64,000 nucleotides of DNA from Lachnospiraceae bacterium (GCA_024691305.1 JAILNS010000039.1:1-64000); one strand, 5' to 3'. Counted from the stretch's first letter, positions 1 to 6,719 are shown. Notes: generated by a model not told the origin, from the letters alone. Made by a program: numbers and translations.

Positions 1-396
1 GGACTTAGAAATGCCAGGCTGAATTTCAGACAGGTGGAAGAAACTCATGCTATGGAAAACATTATATTTAATGAGTTAAAGGTTCGTGGCTATAACGTGG
101 ATGTAGGTGTAGTAACGATGAATGAAGTTGATAAAAATGGAAAGAAAATCAGAAAACAGCTTGAAGTGGATTTTGTATGTAACAAAGGATCAAAAAGATA
201 TTACATTCAATCTGCATATGCTTTACCGGATAAAGAAAAGATGGATCAGGAACAAAGGTCTTTGTTAAACACCGGTGATGGTTTTAAGAAAATCATCATT
301 ACAAAAGATGCAATTGCACCGCTTTATAATGATAATGGAGTACTGATAATGAATGTATTTGATTTTCTACTAAATCCTGACAGCCTGGATGATTGA
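1..396 (+). CDS. C-terminal end of an AAA ATPase with DUF4143 domain (5' part outside window)
   Basis: The reading frame is open from the first base and ends at a TGA, so the gene starts upstream of the window. The visible text, beginning GLRNARLNFRQVEETHAMEN and continuing with an N-E-L-x-x-R-G-Y-x-V-D-V-G block, is the familiar C-terminal DUF4143 half of bacterial AAA ATPases of unknown role (a DUF234/PD-(D/E)XK-like fold). The conserved E-V-D-F and a Y-Y-I-Q-S-A-Y-A segment fit the nuclease-like core. The Walker motifs cannot be seen. Function in these proteins is not established. Assignment to the family is fairly sure; no substrate can be inferred. Confidence 0.8.
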   Translation, partial: GLRNARLNFRQVEETHAMENIIFNELKVRGYNVDVGVVTMNEVDKNGKKIRKQLEVDFVCNKGSKRYYIQSAYALPDKEKMDQEQRSLLNTGDGFKKIIITKDAIAPLYNDNGVLIMNVFDFLLNPDSLDD

Positions 397-514
397 TTAG
401 ATGCAGAGGTTTCAGAGAGAAAGAATCAAAGGGATACTATCTTGCCCGTCCGGAGTGATAACATGTGAACTAAGAAAAAAAGAAGGAACATGCACCTTAG
501 AAAAAATGCATACG

Positions 515-551
515 GCGGGTAGCTGCGTTTCGGCGTGGCTACCCGCTTTTT
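515..551 (+). terminator. Rho-independent terminator
   Basis: A perfect 9-bp stem, GCGGGTAGC (515-523) with GCTACCCGC (538-546), closes a 14-nt loop and is followed by TTTTTGT. It lies 119 bases after the DUF4143 gene and before the methyltransferase operon, so it separates the two transcription units. A 69-codon open frame (401-610) runs through the hairpin and is not credible as a gene. Confidence 0.8.
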
Positions 552-595
552 GTATACATTATGGACAACGAGTCAGGCAAATGTTATTATACAGT

Positions 596-611
596 GTTAG
601 ATATAACTAAC
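596..611 (+). promoter_or_regulatory. Inverted-repeat operator GTTAG-N6-CTAAC (site A)
   Basis: GTTAG (596-600) and CTAAC (607-611) are separated by six bases. The site sits 57 bases before the GTG start of the methyltransferase gene. The same half-sites in the same arrangement occur at 4415, 5283, 9642 and 32220, the last in front of a TetR-family gene. Binding by that regulator is inferred from the shared sequence. Confidence 0.6.
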
Positions 612-667
612 CATAATTGCAATTTACTAACAAATATTAATTTCTGTCTGAATGGAGGAAATGAGAA

Positions 668-1291
668 GTGGGACTTTTTAAGGATTATGTGAGTCAGACA
701 AGAAAACCGAAAGGATTTCTTGGAAAGATGATGGTAAATGGTATGAATGGAGGACATGCCAAGATGGCTGACTGGGGTATGTCACACCTGAAAACAATCA
801 CACCTGAGGAAATAGTTGAGATAGGATGCGGAGGAGGAAGAAATGCGGGAGAACTACTGAAGAAATATCCATTTTCGCATGTTACCGCTATAGACTATTC
901 CGATGTTTCTGTAAGTAAAGCTTCTGCCTATAATGCAGATGCTATAAAAAGCGGGCGATGTGAAGTGAGACAGGGGGATGTATCAGCGCTGACGTTGCCG
1001 GAGGAGAAATTTGACCTGGCAACAGCTTTTGAAACTATTTATTTCTGGCCGGGGCTTAAAGAGTGCTTTTCACAGGTGGCTAAAATATTAAAGCCCGGTG
1101 GAGTTTTTATGATTGTCAACGAATCAGACGGTACGGATGAAACAAGCCTAAAATTCGAGAAGATAATCGATGGAATGAAATGCTATACCATTGTGGAAAT
1201 AGAAGAAGCACTTAAGGCGGCCGGGTTTAGCAAGGTTAAATCAGATCATCATAAGAGTAAACCGTGGATAACGGTTATTGCAAGAAAGTAA
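668..1291 (+). CDS. Class I SAM-dependent methyltransferase
   Basis: A 207-residue protein with the Rossmann methyltransferase core. Motif I is E-I-G-C-G-G-G-R-N near residue 52, an acidic residue in AIDYSDVSVS binds the SAM ribose, and the post-II block LKPGGVFMIVNE is typical of Methyltransf_11/25 proteins. The start is GTG at 668 because GGAGG lies about ten bases upstream, while the ATG at 661 runs into a stop. The substrate is unknown; members of this group act on small molecules. It heads a run of same-strand genes (acetyltransferase, second methyltransferase) and has an upstream GTTAG/CTAAC operator-like repeat. Confidence 0.85.
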   Translation: MGLFKDYVSQTRKPKGFLGKMMVNGMNGGHAKMADWGMSHLKTITPEEIVEIGCGGGRNAGELLKKYPFSHVTAIDYSDVSVSKASAYNADAIKSGRCEVRQGDVSALTLPEEKFDLATAFETIYFWPGLKECFSQVAKILKPGGVFMIVNESDGTDETSLKFEKIIDGMKCYTIVEIEEALKAAGFSKVKSDHHKSKPWITVIARK

Positions 1292-1304
1292 TGCAGGTGA
1301 TGAC

Positions 1305-1919
1305 GTGATAAAACTGACTGGACTTAATAAAGAAGAAGTCGCAGAGATTTCAAAACAAATAGCAGATGCCTTTTATGATTATGAGTACAACGAGGCTGAT
1401 CTTGGACTTGTGAAGTATATACGATCCAGAGAAGATATGTTTACGTACATGAACGCAATAACACAGGCGGCGTATAAAAGTGGATTATTATTCACCACAT
1501 CTGACAGGCGTGAAGGGTACCTTATGCTCTCCGGGGAGGGAGCAGGAGCGGTCCGGTTCTTTGATGGGATAAAAATGATAATAGCAGAGAAAAAGGCACT
1601 CGGTGGACTTTCCAACATGAAAGAATTTATCAAAGCCTGCTTTGCAGAAGGCAACACCATTGAAACCAGAATGAGAAAAGCAAAAAGGAAATTCATTCGG
1701 ATAGAGATGCTTGTGGTCAGGCCTGAGTTCCAAAGGCAAGGTCATATGAAAAAAATGCTTGAGGATGTATACAAAATAGCGGATAAGAAAGGTATTCCAG
1801 TCATACTTGATACTGATGATAAGGATAAAGCAGCGCGTTATGAGCACCTTGGGATGAAACTTGACAGAGTTAGAAATTGTGGGGAAAAGTTTCATATGTA
1901 TGATCTTATAAGAGAGTGA
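1305..1919 (+). CDS. GNAT-family N-acetyltransferase
   Basis: The C-terminal half carries the acetyl-CoA binding signature V-R-P-E-F-Q-R-Q-G-H-M-K-K near residue 138 and ends with a Y-E-H-L-G-M-K block, as in GNAT acetyltransferases. The N-terminal half is less conserved, so the acceptor cannot be named. An upstream in-frame TTG at 1278 exists, but GTG at 1305 is preferred because AGGTG lies just before it and it follows the methyltransferase stop by 13 bases. It is probably cotranscribed with the flanking methyltransferases, which would make a small-molecule modification or detoxification unit. Confidence 0.75.
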   Translation: MIKLTGLNKEEVAEISKQIADAFYDYEYNEADLGLVKYIRSREDMFTYMNAITQAAYKSGLLFTTSDRREGYLMLSGEGAGAVRFFDGIKMIIAEKKALGGLSNMKEFIKACFAEGNTIETRMRKAKRKFIRIEMLVVRPEFQRQGHMKKMLEDVYKIADKKGIPVILDTDDKDKAARYEHLGMKLDRVRNCGEKFHMYDLIRE

Positions 1920-1939
1920 AATGAAGAAGGATTTAAGCC

Positions 1940-2596
1940 ATGAGGACAGAAAAAGAATATAAGAACCTGACCGTAAAAGAATTTACGAAAGCGGCTGAGA
2001 TATACGAGACGGATCATGCCGGGATCTATGAAATGTGTAAAGAAGATTATCCGTATATCTCATCAGAACTTGAAAAGGAAGAATATCATGATCTTTTGGA
2101 CTGCGGCTGTGGGACAGGACCGATGATCTCACTTCTGTACGAAAAGGATCCGGCGAAGCATTATACGGGCCTTGATATAACGCCTCGTATGATCGAAGTG
2201 GGAAAGTCCAAGAATTTAGAGGGGGTCGACTGGATTGTGGGAGATTGTGAAAATCTTCCTTTTGATGAAAATACATTTGATGCGATCATCTGCTCAAACA
2301 GTTTTCACCATTATCCAAATCCACAGAAGTTCTTTGACAGCGTAAAGAGAGTTCTCAGACCCGAAGGCAGGCTGATCCTTCAGGATTATACAGCGCCTAA
2401 ACTTGTTCTCTGGCTAATGAATCACACGGAGATGCCGCTGGCTAATCTTATCGGTCATGGAGATGTTGCTGCAAGATCACTTGATGAGGTCAGGGCGCTT
2501 TGCGATGCCGCCGGGCTTAAGGTTGAAAAACTTGAGAGTGCAAAGAAATTCAGATTGCATCTTGTGGCAAGGAAGGCAACATTGCAGAAACCATAA
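1940..2596 (+). CDS. Class I SAM-dependent methyltransferase (UbiE/Methyltransf_11 type)
   Basis: 218 residues. Motif I is L-D-C-G-C-G-T-G near residue 52, followed by GLDITPRMIEVG, the motif II-like D-A-I-I-C-S-N-S-F-H-H-Y and post-II VLRPEGRLILQDY. The double histidine after motif II is frequent in UbiE-like and small-molecule methyltransferases. It lies 20 bases after the acetyltransferase and has an AGAAGGA ribosome site, so it is probably the third gene of the operon. It is not closely similar to the methyltransferase at 668 outside the shared motifs. The substrate is unknown. Confidence 0.85.
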   Translation: MRTEKEYKNLTVKEFTKAAEIYETDHAGIYEMCKEDYPYISSELEKEEYHDLLDCGCGTGPMISLLYEKDPAKHYTGLDITPRMIEVGKSKNLEGVDWIVGDCENLPFDENTFDAIICSNSFHHYPNPQKFFDSVKRVLRPEGRLILQDYTAPKLVLWLMNHTEMPLANLIGHGDVAARSLDEVRALCDAAGLKVEKLESAKKFRLHLVARKATLQKP

Positions 2597-2749
2597 TGAA
2601 TCTACCTTTTTCCGCCTGTCACAGTCTGGCAGAAACAGTTACGCCATTTTGCAACTTAAGAGAGATTAGGGGCATCTATTATGCATCTGTGGACATTTAT
2701 TTAGATGTTTGCCGGGTGTATTATATGTTCAATAAGAGGAGATTTTGGC

Positions 2750-3160
2750 ATGAATAACCCGGAAAGAAAAGAAATAGATGAAGCGATCTCGGCAGCGGAT
2801 GACGCGATCATACATCTTGAGAGAGCAAGGGGATGTTTGAATAGCGCAGGAAACTGGGGACTGCTCGACATGTTCGGTGGAAACGTGATAACCGGACTGT
2901 TCAAACACTCCAAGATGGCAAATGCCGAACGGGAGATAAATGATGCCAGATATGCGTTGCAGAGATTCAGCAAAGAACTCAGGGATGTGAGCGGATTCTC
3001 ATCGATACACATCAACGATTTTCTGACATTTGCGGACTTTTTCTTTGACGGATTTCTGGTAGATGTATTCGTTCAATCCAAGATCGCCGATGCAAAGAAA
3101 CAGTGCGATGAAGCTATCCGCCAGGTAAGGAGCATCCGCTCGCAGCTTGTAGCTATGTGA
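2750..3160 (+). CDS. Conserved hypothetical protein, helical
   Basis: A 136-residue, largely helical protein rich in D/E/R and A, with a central stretch N-W-G-L-L-D-M-F-G-G followed by H-S-K-M-A-N-A-E-R. I recognise this block as recurring in small uncharacterised Firmicute and actinobacterial proteins but know no function. ATG at 2750 is chosen over an upstream in-frame ATG at 2705 because AGAGGAG lies directly before it. There is no signal peptide or clear membrane span. A small membrane-protein gene follows within 17 bases, so the two are probably translated from one message. Confidence 0.65.
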   Translation: MNNPERKEIDEAISAADDAIIHLERARGCLNSAGNWGLLDMFGGNVITGLFKHSKMANAEREINDARYALQRFSKELRDVSGFSSIHINDFLTFADFFFDGFLVDVFVQSKIADAKKQCDEAIRQVRSIRSQLVAM

Positions 3161-3176
3161 TGAAAGGGAAAAGACA

Positions 3177-3356
3177 ATGGATGAAGAAAAGAGAGTTGAA
3201 AAACACTATGTAAAAGAAACCGCCAAGACAGGGATAACATTCGGAAGCGCCATGGCAATGGTCATTAGCTATGTGAATTGGCATTCCATCGGCTGGGCAA
3301 TCATCCATGGCATGTTCGGTTGGGCATATGTGATCTATTACGTCATTAAGTATTGA
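3177..3356 (+). CDS. Small single-span membrane protein
   Basis: A 59-residue ORF preceded by AAGGGAAAAG and starting ATG at 3177. Residues 1-18 are charged and the remainder is a hydrophobic, tryptophan- and glycine-rich stretch (SIGWAIIHGMFGWAYVIYYV) that should span the membrane. The stop is TGA at 3354-3356. It directly follows the helical hypothetical gene. The composition resembles small proteins of unknown function found across clostridia. Coding status rests on the ribosome site and clean membrane-protein character. Confidence 0.6.
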   Translation: MDEEKRVEKHYVKETAKTGITFGSAMAMVISYVNWHSIGWAIIHGMFGWAYVIYYVIKY

Positions 3357-3410
3357 AAAAAATTTGAGAAATTTCAAAAAATGTATGGTTTAGTAATATG
3401 AATACATCGA

Positions 3411-3466
3411 AAGTGCCTGTTCGATTATTTTTGGTATCCAGAAATGATCAACGGCACTTATTTTTT
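3411..3466 (+). terminator. Hairpin with T-run (terminator or end of a small RNA)
   Basis: AAGTGCC (3411-3417) pairs with GGCACTT (3453-3459); the next bases are ATTTTTT. The loop is long (35 nt), which is unusual for a simple terminator. It lies 55 bases after the small membrane-protein gene and could end that operon. Confidence 0.5.
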
Positions 3467-3490
3467 GAAATATACATTTAGAGGACAAAG

Positions 3491-3664
3491 ATGCAAACAC
3501 AACAATTAAGATCAAAACGAATAGCGACCACGAAAGCGTATTCACAGAATATGCTTAGTTTGCTGTGCCTGAATACAAATCTCCTTGTCCGGTATTCAAG
3601 CCCAGTCTTTATGCACGAACATAATGATGATATTGAGGAGATTAAAGGACGATTACGATGTTAA
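3491..3664 (+). CDS. 57-residue ORF, possible leader peptide
   Basis: ATG at 3491 follows AGAGGACAAAG, a good ribosome site at normal spacing, and the frame runs to a TAA at 3662-3664. The product is basic at its N-terminus and shows no domain I know. Its last codons overlap the segment AGGACGAT (3646-3653), which can compete with a downstream terminator arm. That makes a leader peptide that controls attenuation a reasonable guess. It may equally be non-coding. Confidence 0.35.
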   Translation: MQTQQLRSKRIATTKAYSQNMLSLLCLNTNLLVRYSSPVFMHEHNDDIEEIKGRLRC

Positions 3665-3732
3665 GATAAGTGTGGTCTTAATAAAGTAGCGTGTGATCGT
3701 CCTAAGGAGATAAACCGAAGGACGATTTTTTT
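3646..3732 (+). promoter_or_regulatory. Attenuator-like pair of alternative hairpins
   Basis: ATCGTCCT (3696-3703) is perfectly complementary to two copies of AGGACGAT, one upstream (3646-3653) and one downstream (3719-3726). The downstream pairing is followed by TTTTTTT and would make a standard terminator; the upstream pairing would prevent it. The upstream copy lies inside the last codons of the 57-residue ORF. This is the usual layout of a transcription attenuator. Function is inferred from complementarity alone. Confidence 0.5.
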
Positions 3733-3734
3733 AT

Positions 3735-3806
3735 ACCCATGTGGCGCAATGGTAGCGCGGCTCCCTGTTAAGGAGAAGGCTGTAGGTTCGGGTCCTACCC
3801 TGCCGA
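3735..3806 (+). ncRNA. tRNA-like element, Asn(GTT) anticodon, acceptor stem not paired
   Basis: The D arm (GCGC 3744-3747 / GCGC 3755-3758), an anticodon arm with loop CTGTTAA (anticodon GTT, 3767-3769), a 5-base variable region and a T arm (GTAGG / CCTAC with loop TTCGGGT) are all present at canonical spacing. The seven acceptor positions (3735-3741 against 3799-3805) form only about three pairs, the T loop has G where position 58 is normally A, and no CCA follows. It is therefore not a normal tRNA gene. It could be a decayed tRNA, or a tRNA mimic inside a longer RNA. Confidence 0.5.
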
Positions 3807-3810
3807 CTAT

Positions 3811-3882
3811 AGTCTCGGGGACAGTCAGCAGAGTCACATGCCTGTCACGCAGGGGATAGCGGGGGCAGCACCCGTCGAGACT
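3811..3882 (+). other. Long-range RNA helix after the tRNA-like element
   Basis: AGTCTCG (3811-3817) pairs with CGAGACT (3876-3882) and GGG (3818-3820) can extend it with CCC (3871-3873). The enclosed bases include a smaller CCTG/CAGG hairpin near 3841-3853. The element follows the tRNA-like arm within five bases, and an AAGGAAGG ribosome site for the next small ORF follows it. Confidence 0.45.
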
Positions 3883-3920
3883 GCTATTAAAATAATCATC
3901 AATCAATAAGGAAGGAAAAT

Positions 3921-4133
3921 ATGACACACATAGTAAATTCACGAATTTCATCAAGACAGTCACAATCCGGACAGCAGTGCTGGATTAGTTGTCGTGGAAA
4001 AGAATGTTCATTTAGGTACAAAAAACTCATTATTATTATATCAGGCGCTAATTCCAGTGCCGGAAAAGTACCTCGGTCAGAGCAAATGACGGATTCTGGG
4101 TACATAAATTCTTTTTCTATTGAAATATACTAA
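3921..4133 (+). CDS. 70-residue ORF of doubtful coding status
   Basis: ATG at 3921 is preceded by AAGGAAGG at good spacing, which is the only support for translation. The product is Ser/Gln/Cys-rich at its start, hydrophobic (K-L-I-I-I-I) in the middle and matches no family I know. It overlaps the degenerate repeats at 4015-4262. A second frame, open from 3937 to 4089, reads more like ordinary protein but lacks an ATG. One of the two may be the remnant of an older gene. Confidence 0.25.
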   Translation: MTHIVNSRISSRQSQSGQQCWISCRGKECSFRYKKLIIIISGANSSAGKVPRSEQMTDSGYINSFSIEIY

Positions 4134-4262
4134 CTCATGAGTGTACCTATATCATAAGGAAAATACTTTCCGGGGTACAAATCATCATATTTTAATTCTG
4201 GTCAATTCATTAATAGCAATGAAAAAGTACCTCAAAGACGGTGGAAAGATTAGCCAGGGTAC
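4015..4262 (+). repeat. Degenerate tandem repeat, units of 84, 75 and 84 nt
   Basis: GGTACAAA-like starts occur at 4015, 4099, 4174 and 4258. Units one and three are both 84 nt and share GGTACAAA at positions 1-8 and AAAAGTACCTC at positions 50-60, with little identity elsewhere. The same parts can be read as three blocks GTACC-N26-GGTAC (4068, 4143 and 4227), each able to close a hairpin. All unit lengths are multiples of three, which would suit a former coding repeat, but stop codons interrupt the shared frame. Confidence 0.55.
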
Positions 4263-4281
4263 AAATCGACGTTTCTACACA

Positions 4282-4343
4282 ACATATCCCCCGCAGTGAC
4301 ATATCCCCCGCAACATATCCCTTGCAGCAACATTTACCCGCGA
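4282..4343 (+). repeat. Four imperfect ACATATCCCCCGCA units
   Basis: Two exact copies (4282-4295 and 4299-4312) are followed by ACATATCCCTTGCA (4313-4326) and the weaker ACATTTACCCGCGA (4330-4343), at 14- to 17-base spacing. A small hairpin ATGCG-TT-CGCAT follows at 4353-4364. The C-rich tract lies 70 bases upstream of an operator-like repeat. No role is known. Confidence 0.5.
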
Positions 4344-4414
4344 CCGGATTTCTATGCGTTCGCATAAGGCGGGAGGAAGCCCCCATAAATAAATTCATAA
4401 TATCCTTAAATTTA

Positions 4415-4430
4415 GTTAGCCATAACTAAC
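4415..4430 (+). promoter_or_regulatory. Inverted-repeat operator GTTAG-N6-CTAAC (site B)
   Basis: GTTAG (4415-4419) and CTAAC (4426-4430) flank six bases, matching site A closely (shared ATAACTAAC right half). It lies 50 bases before the first of three paralogous membrane-protein genes. Confidence 0.6.
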
Positions 4431-4480
4431 AATTGGTGTTATCATATAACAGGCATAGAAATAATACTCAGGAAGCAAAT

Positions 4481-5227
4481 ATGGACCGAAAAACTACTTA
4501 CAATGATATCGGAATCAAAAATGACCTTGACCGGGACAGGATACGTAAACTTTTTATAATAGGCCTTTTAGCGGGAATAATGGTCCTGATCGGAGATATG
4601 CTCCTTGGATGGGGCGTATCGGATAACAGCTTAAGCGGGCTTGCTAAGGAATTATCGTCCTATGATGATATATCTGACGGAAGAATAATATGGTCAGCCA
4701 TGCTAGGCTTTATAGGAATTCCGCTGGAAGGATTATGCTACTTTGGAATTTACAGACTGATCGCACCATATTCCGAAAAATATGCGCATATGCTTCGAAG
4801 CGGGATAATCGGATATATAGCTTTTGGCGGATGCGGGGTCCACGTGCCGTGTCTTGCTGTAGTTTACTACTATAACCGGATGATGAGTATGTGTCCGGAT
4901 GAAGCGGTAAGTAATACCTTATCTTTTGGATTGTATTTTCTTTTGCCGGGCACGATTGCATTTTTTATCTTTTTCATTGTGCTAAGCATCGCACAGATAA
5001 CTGCATTTGCCAAAGGATATACGCCGTATCCGAGATGGTGCTGGATATTCAGTCTGCCGGTCGGAATGGCAGCTGCCATGCTTTTGAAGTTTGCAGGCAA
5101 TCATGCAATTGCCAATGCTCTTACAGCAGGCTGGATAAGTATCGGAAATATATGGATGTTCGGAGGGTTACTTGTTATGATGAGGAAGGCTTTCGGGCTA
5201 ACCGACACATATAATATAAGATATTGA
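4481..5227 (+). CDS. Polytopic membrane protein, first of three paralogues (DUF6796-like)
   Basis: A 248-residue protein with about seven hydrophobic spans. The first span carries the hallmark VLIGDMLLGWG, followed about 35 residues later by a segment on genomic change to a polar D-G-R-I-I-W-S stretch and a long glycine-rich helix. The next two genes share this layout (G-D-x-L-L-x-Y-G near the start, then W-R-Y-x-x-x-x-x-L-x-F). I associate the pattern with the uncharacterised DUF6796 family, but this is from memory. ATG at 4481 has GGAAG upstream; an in-frame start at 4433 would overlap the operator region. Function is unknown; regulation by the GTTAG/CTAAC site is likely. Confidence 0.65.
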   Translation: MDRKTTYNDIGIKNDLDRDRIRKLFIIGLLAGIMVLIGDMLLGWGVSDNSLSGLAKELSSYDDISDGRIIWSAMLGFIGIPLEGLCYFGIYRLIAPYSEKYAHMLRSGIIGYIAFGGCGVHVPCLAVVYYYNRMMSMCPDEAVSNTLSFGLYFLLPGTIAFFIFFIVLSIAQITAFAKGYTPYPRWCWIFSLPVGMAAAMLLKFAGNHAIANALTAGWISIGNIWMFGGLLVMMRKAFGLTDTYNIRY

Positions 5228-5247
5228 TAACGCCTTAGGGCGATCAC

Positions 5248-5276
5248 ACTCCGCTTTATGCGGAGTATTATTTTAT
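5248..5276 (+). terminator. Rho-independent terminator
   Basis: ACTCCGC (5248-5254), loop TTTAT, then GCGGAGT (5260-5266), followed by ATTATTTTAT. It lies 20 bases after the first membrane-protein gene and immediately before site C, so the second and third paralogues have their own promoter. Confidence 0.75.
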
Positions 5277-5282
5277 CATACG

Positions 5283-5297
5283 GTTAGTTTTGCTAAC
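5283..5297 (+). promoter_or_regulatory. Inverted-repeat operator GTTAG-N5-CTAAC (site C)
   Basis: GGTTAG and CTAACC flank TTTTG, giving a 6-bp perfect inverted repeat (5282-5298 with outer bases). The spacer is five rather than six bases. It lies 22 bases before the start of the second membrane-protein paralogue, close enough to overlap its promoter or transcription start. Confidence 0.6.
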
Positions 5298-5319
5298 CAC
5301 AACAAATACGGAGGAAATT

Positions 5320-5994
5320 ATGAGATCAAAGCAAAGAATACTTTTTGGATGTTATGCCATGGTGCTGGCAATTATCGGAGATTACCTACTGGGGTATGGG
5401 ACTTTGGGTACGTCATCGGACCCGGAGGCGTATATGGGAATATCCTGGAATGTGGCACCTGATTGGAGATATGCCGTATCTTCCATACTTGGTTTTTTGA
5501 GTGCAGCCATGTTTGCATATGCAGCAACGGAACTTATGAAAGTGATGGATGAACGCTTAGAGCTGAAAGATTCCGGATTATATAAGATCTTTAAGATTGC
5601 CAACTGGGGAGGCATTTTGTATTTTGCTTTCATACATATAGGTATATGTATATTGCCGGTGGTTTTCAATGCGGGAATGGAAGCAACAGGTGATATCCCT
5701 GCTGCAGTAGCCATGACGATAAGGGTATTAAAAAGCGAGGCGATCCCGCTGATATTGGGATTTCTTGTGTGTGATCTGCTTGTGACTATAGGCTGGATAG
5801 GGATGGTCCTTAAAGGTATGCTTCCGGTTAAGAAAATATTCTTCCTTTGCTGTCCGGTATTTGGTATGTTGTTTGGGCAGCTCTTAAATCTTATTTCCGA
5901 GGGCCTTGATTCCGGTACGGAATCCTTAGGATGGCTTGCATTGTATCTGGTGTGTGCACTGAGTCTTACCGGTGAGAAAGAAACAAAACAATGA
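5320..5994 (+). CDS. Polytopic membrane protein, second paralogue (DUF6796-like)
   Basis: 224 residues with about six or seven membrane spans. It has AIIGDYLLGYG in span 1, W-R-Y-A-V-S-S-I-L-G-F in span 2, and a mid-protein block H-I-G-I-C-I-L-P-V-V. These positions correspond to those of the flanking paralogues, which indicates tandem duplication and divergence. ATG at 5320 has GGAGG at good spacing; an upstream in-frame start at 5290 would lie inside the operator. The gene overlaps the third paralogue by four bases (ATGA), so the two are translationally coupled. No enzyme motif is visible. Confidence 0.65.
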   Translation: MRSKQRILFGCYAMVLAIIGDYLLGYGTLGTSSDPEAYMGISWNVAPDWRYAVSSILGFLSAAMFAYAATELMKVMDERLELKDSGLYKIFKIANWGGILYFAFIHIGICILPVVFNAGMEATGDIPAAVAMTIRVLKSEAIPLILGFLVCDLLVTIGWIGMVLKGMLPVKKIFFLCCPVFGMLFGQLLNLISEGLDSGTESLGWLALYLVCALSLTGEKETKQ

Positions 5995-6653
5995 AAGAAA
6001 GAAAAAGAAGATCGGCACTGTTATCGGGAGTTCTTGGCTGCATATGCTTTGGATCCGGAGACTGGCTGATGATGTACGGGGATCCGGCATTTTCGGGGAA
6101 ACTTAAGTGGCTTACGGCAGGAACAGCGGCTATACCTCAATGGAGATATATGCTGGCAATGGTTCTTGCATTTCCGGGGATCATTTTTTACGGAGCCTCG
6201 CTGTTTACATTGCAGGATCATATCACGGATGATCGTAAGAAAAAAATATATCACTATCTGAATGCATTCGGACTTACTCCATGGATCGCATTACACCTTA
6301 TCTATGTAGTGATCTTAAGCCTGTTTGCATGGCTTAATAATAACGGATATGCAGCGGATGCACTTGTTATCTGCGAGTCTTTATTTGACGGGTTTTCATG
6401 GCTGATCCCTCTGTGTGAGGCTTTCATGCTGCCTGTTTTCATATACTGGTTCTATCTCCAGATCACAGGAAATACTCTCTATAAAAAAGGAATGGCTTTC
6501 ACAAATGTTCTTTTTATCTTTGCTGCCCTAAAGGGTATCTCAATGCTTATGCCCGAGAGCGGATTCAAACTTGCATTTACCAACGGCCTTATGAGTGAGA
6601 GCATGATCATATGGTTTTTGTTGATGTATAATGCCATTTCTACTAAAATATAA
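5991..6653 (+). CDS. Polytopic membrane protein, third paralogue (DUF6796-like)
   Basis: 220 residues with about seven spans. Span 1 is C-F-G-S-G-D-W-L-M-M-Y-G and span 2 contains Q-W-R-Y-M-L-A-M-V-L-A-F, aligning with the two preceding genes. A further H-L-I-Y-V-V-I-L-S-L-F block matches the I-H-I-G-I-C-I-L region of paralogue two. The start overlaps the previous stop by four bases. Function is unknown; a heteromeric complex of the three is possible since they are coexpressed or coregulated. Confidence 0.65.
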   Translation: MKERKRRSALLSGVLGCICFGSGDWLMMYGDPAFSGKLKWLTAGTAAIPQWRYMLAMVLAFPGIIFYGASLFTLQDHITDDRKKKIYHYLNAFGLTPWIALHLIYVVILSLFAWLNNNGYAADALVICESLFDGFSWLIPLCEAFMLPVFIYWFYLQITGNTLYKKGMAFTNVLFIFAALKGISMLMPESGFKLAFTNGLMSESMIIWFLLMYNAISTKI

Positions 6654-6719
6654 GAGATAGCGTGTATGAGCATAATACTATGACGGATCAGACTGACTCA
6701 TCAATGATCGGAGGGGGAA

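Larger units (their letters stand above)
3357..4480 (+). other. 1.1-kb region with no convincing gene: structured and repetitive
   Basis: This is the longest stretch of the window without a recognisable gene. In order it holds a hairpin with T-run (3411-3466), a 57-codon ORF with a good ribosome site (3491-3664), two mutually exclusive hairpins (3646-3726), a tRNA-like element (3735-3806), a long-range helix (3811-3882), a 70-codon ORF (3921-4133), degenerate 84/75/84-nt repeats (4015-4262), a run of four ACATATCCCCCGCA-like units (4282-4343) and an operator (4415-4430). A large structured RNA or the remains of a mobile element or repeat gene are both possible. I could not identify it with any known RNA family. 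Confidence 0.5.

Noticed and set aside
401..610. 69-codon open frame after the DUF4143 gene
   Set aside because: It runs through a perfect terminator hairpin (515-546), has no ribosome site and no protein-like composition.
3735..3806. Functional tRNA-Asn gene
   Set aside because: Only about three of seven acceptor pairs form, the T loop lacks the conserved A, and no CCA or paired 3' end is present. It is reported as a tRNA-like element instead.
3735..3882. Bacterial Y RNA (YrlA)
   Set aside because: No Ro60/TROVE-domain or RtcB gene is seen in the window, and the tRNA-like part is not enclosed by a stem formed from the two RNA ends.
4015..4343. CRISPR array
   Set aside because: The conserved parts are short (8-11 bases), the spacing is irregular (84/75/84 and 14-17), and there are no cas genes.
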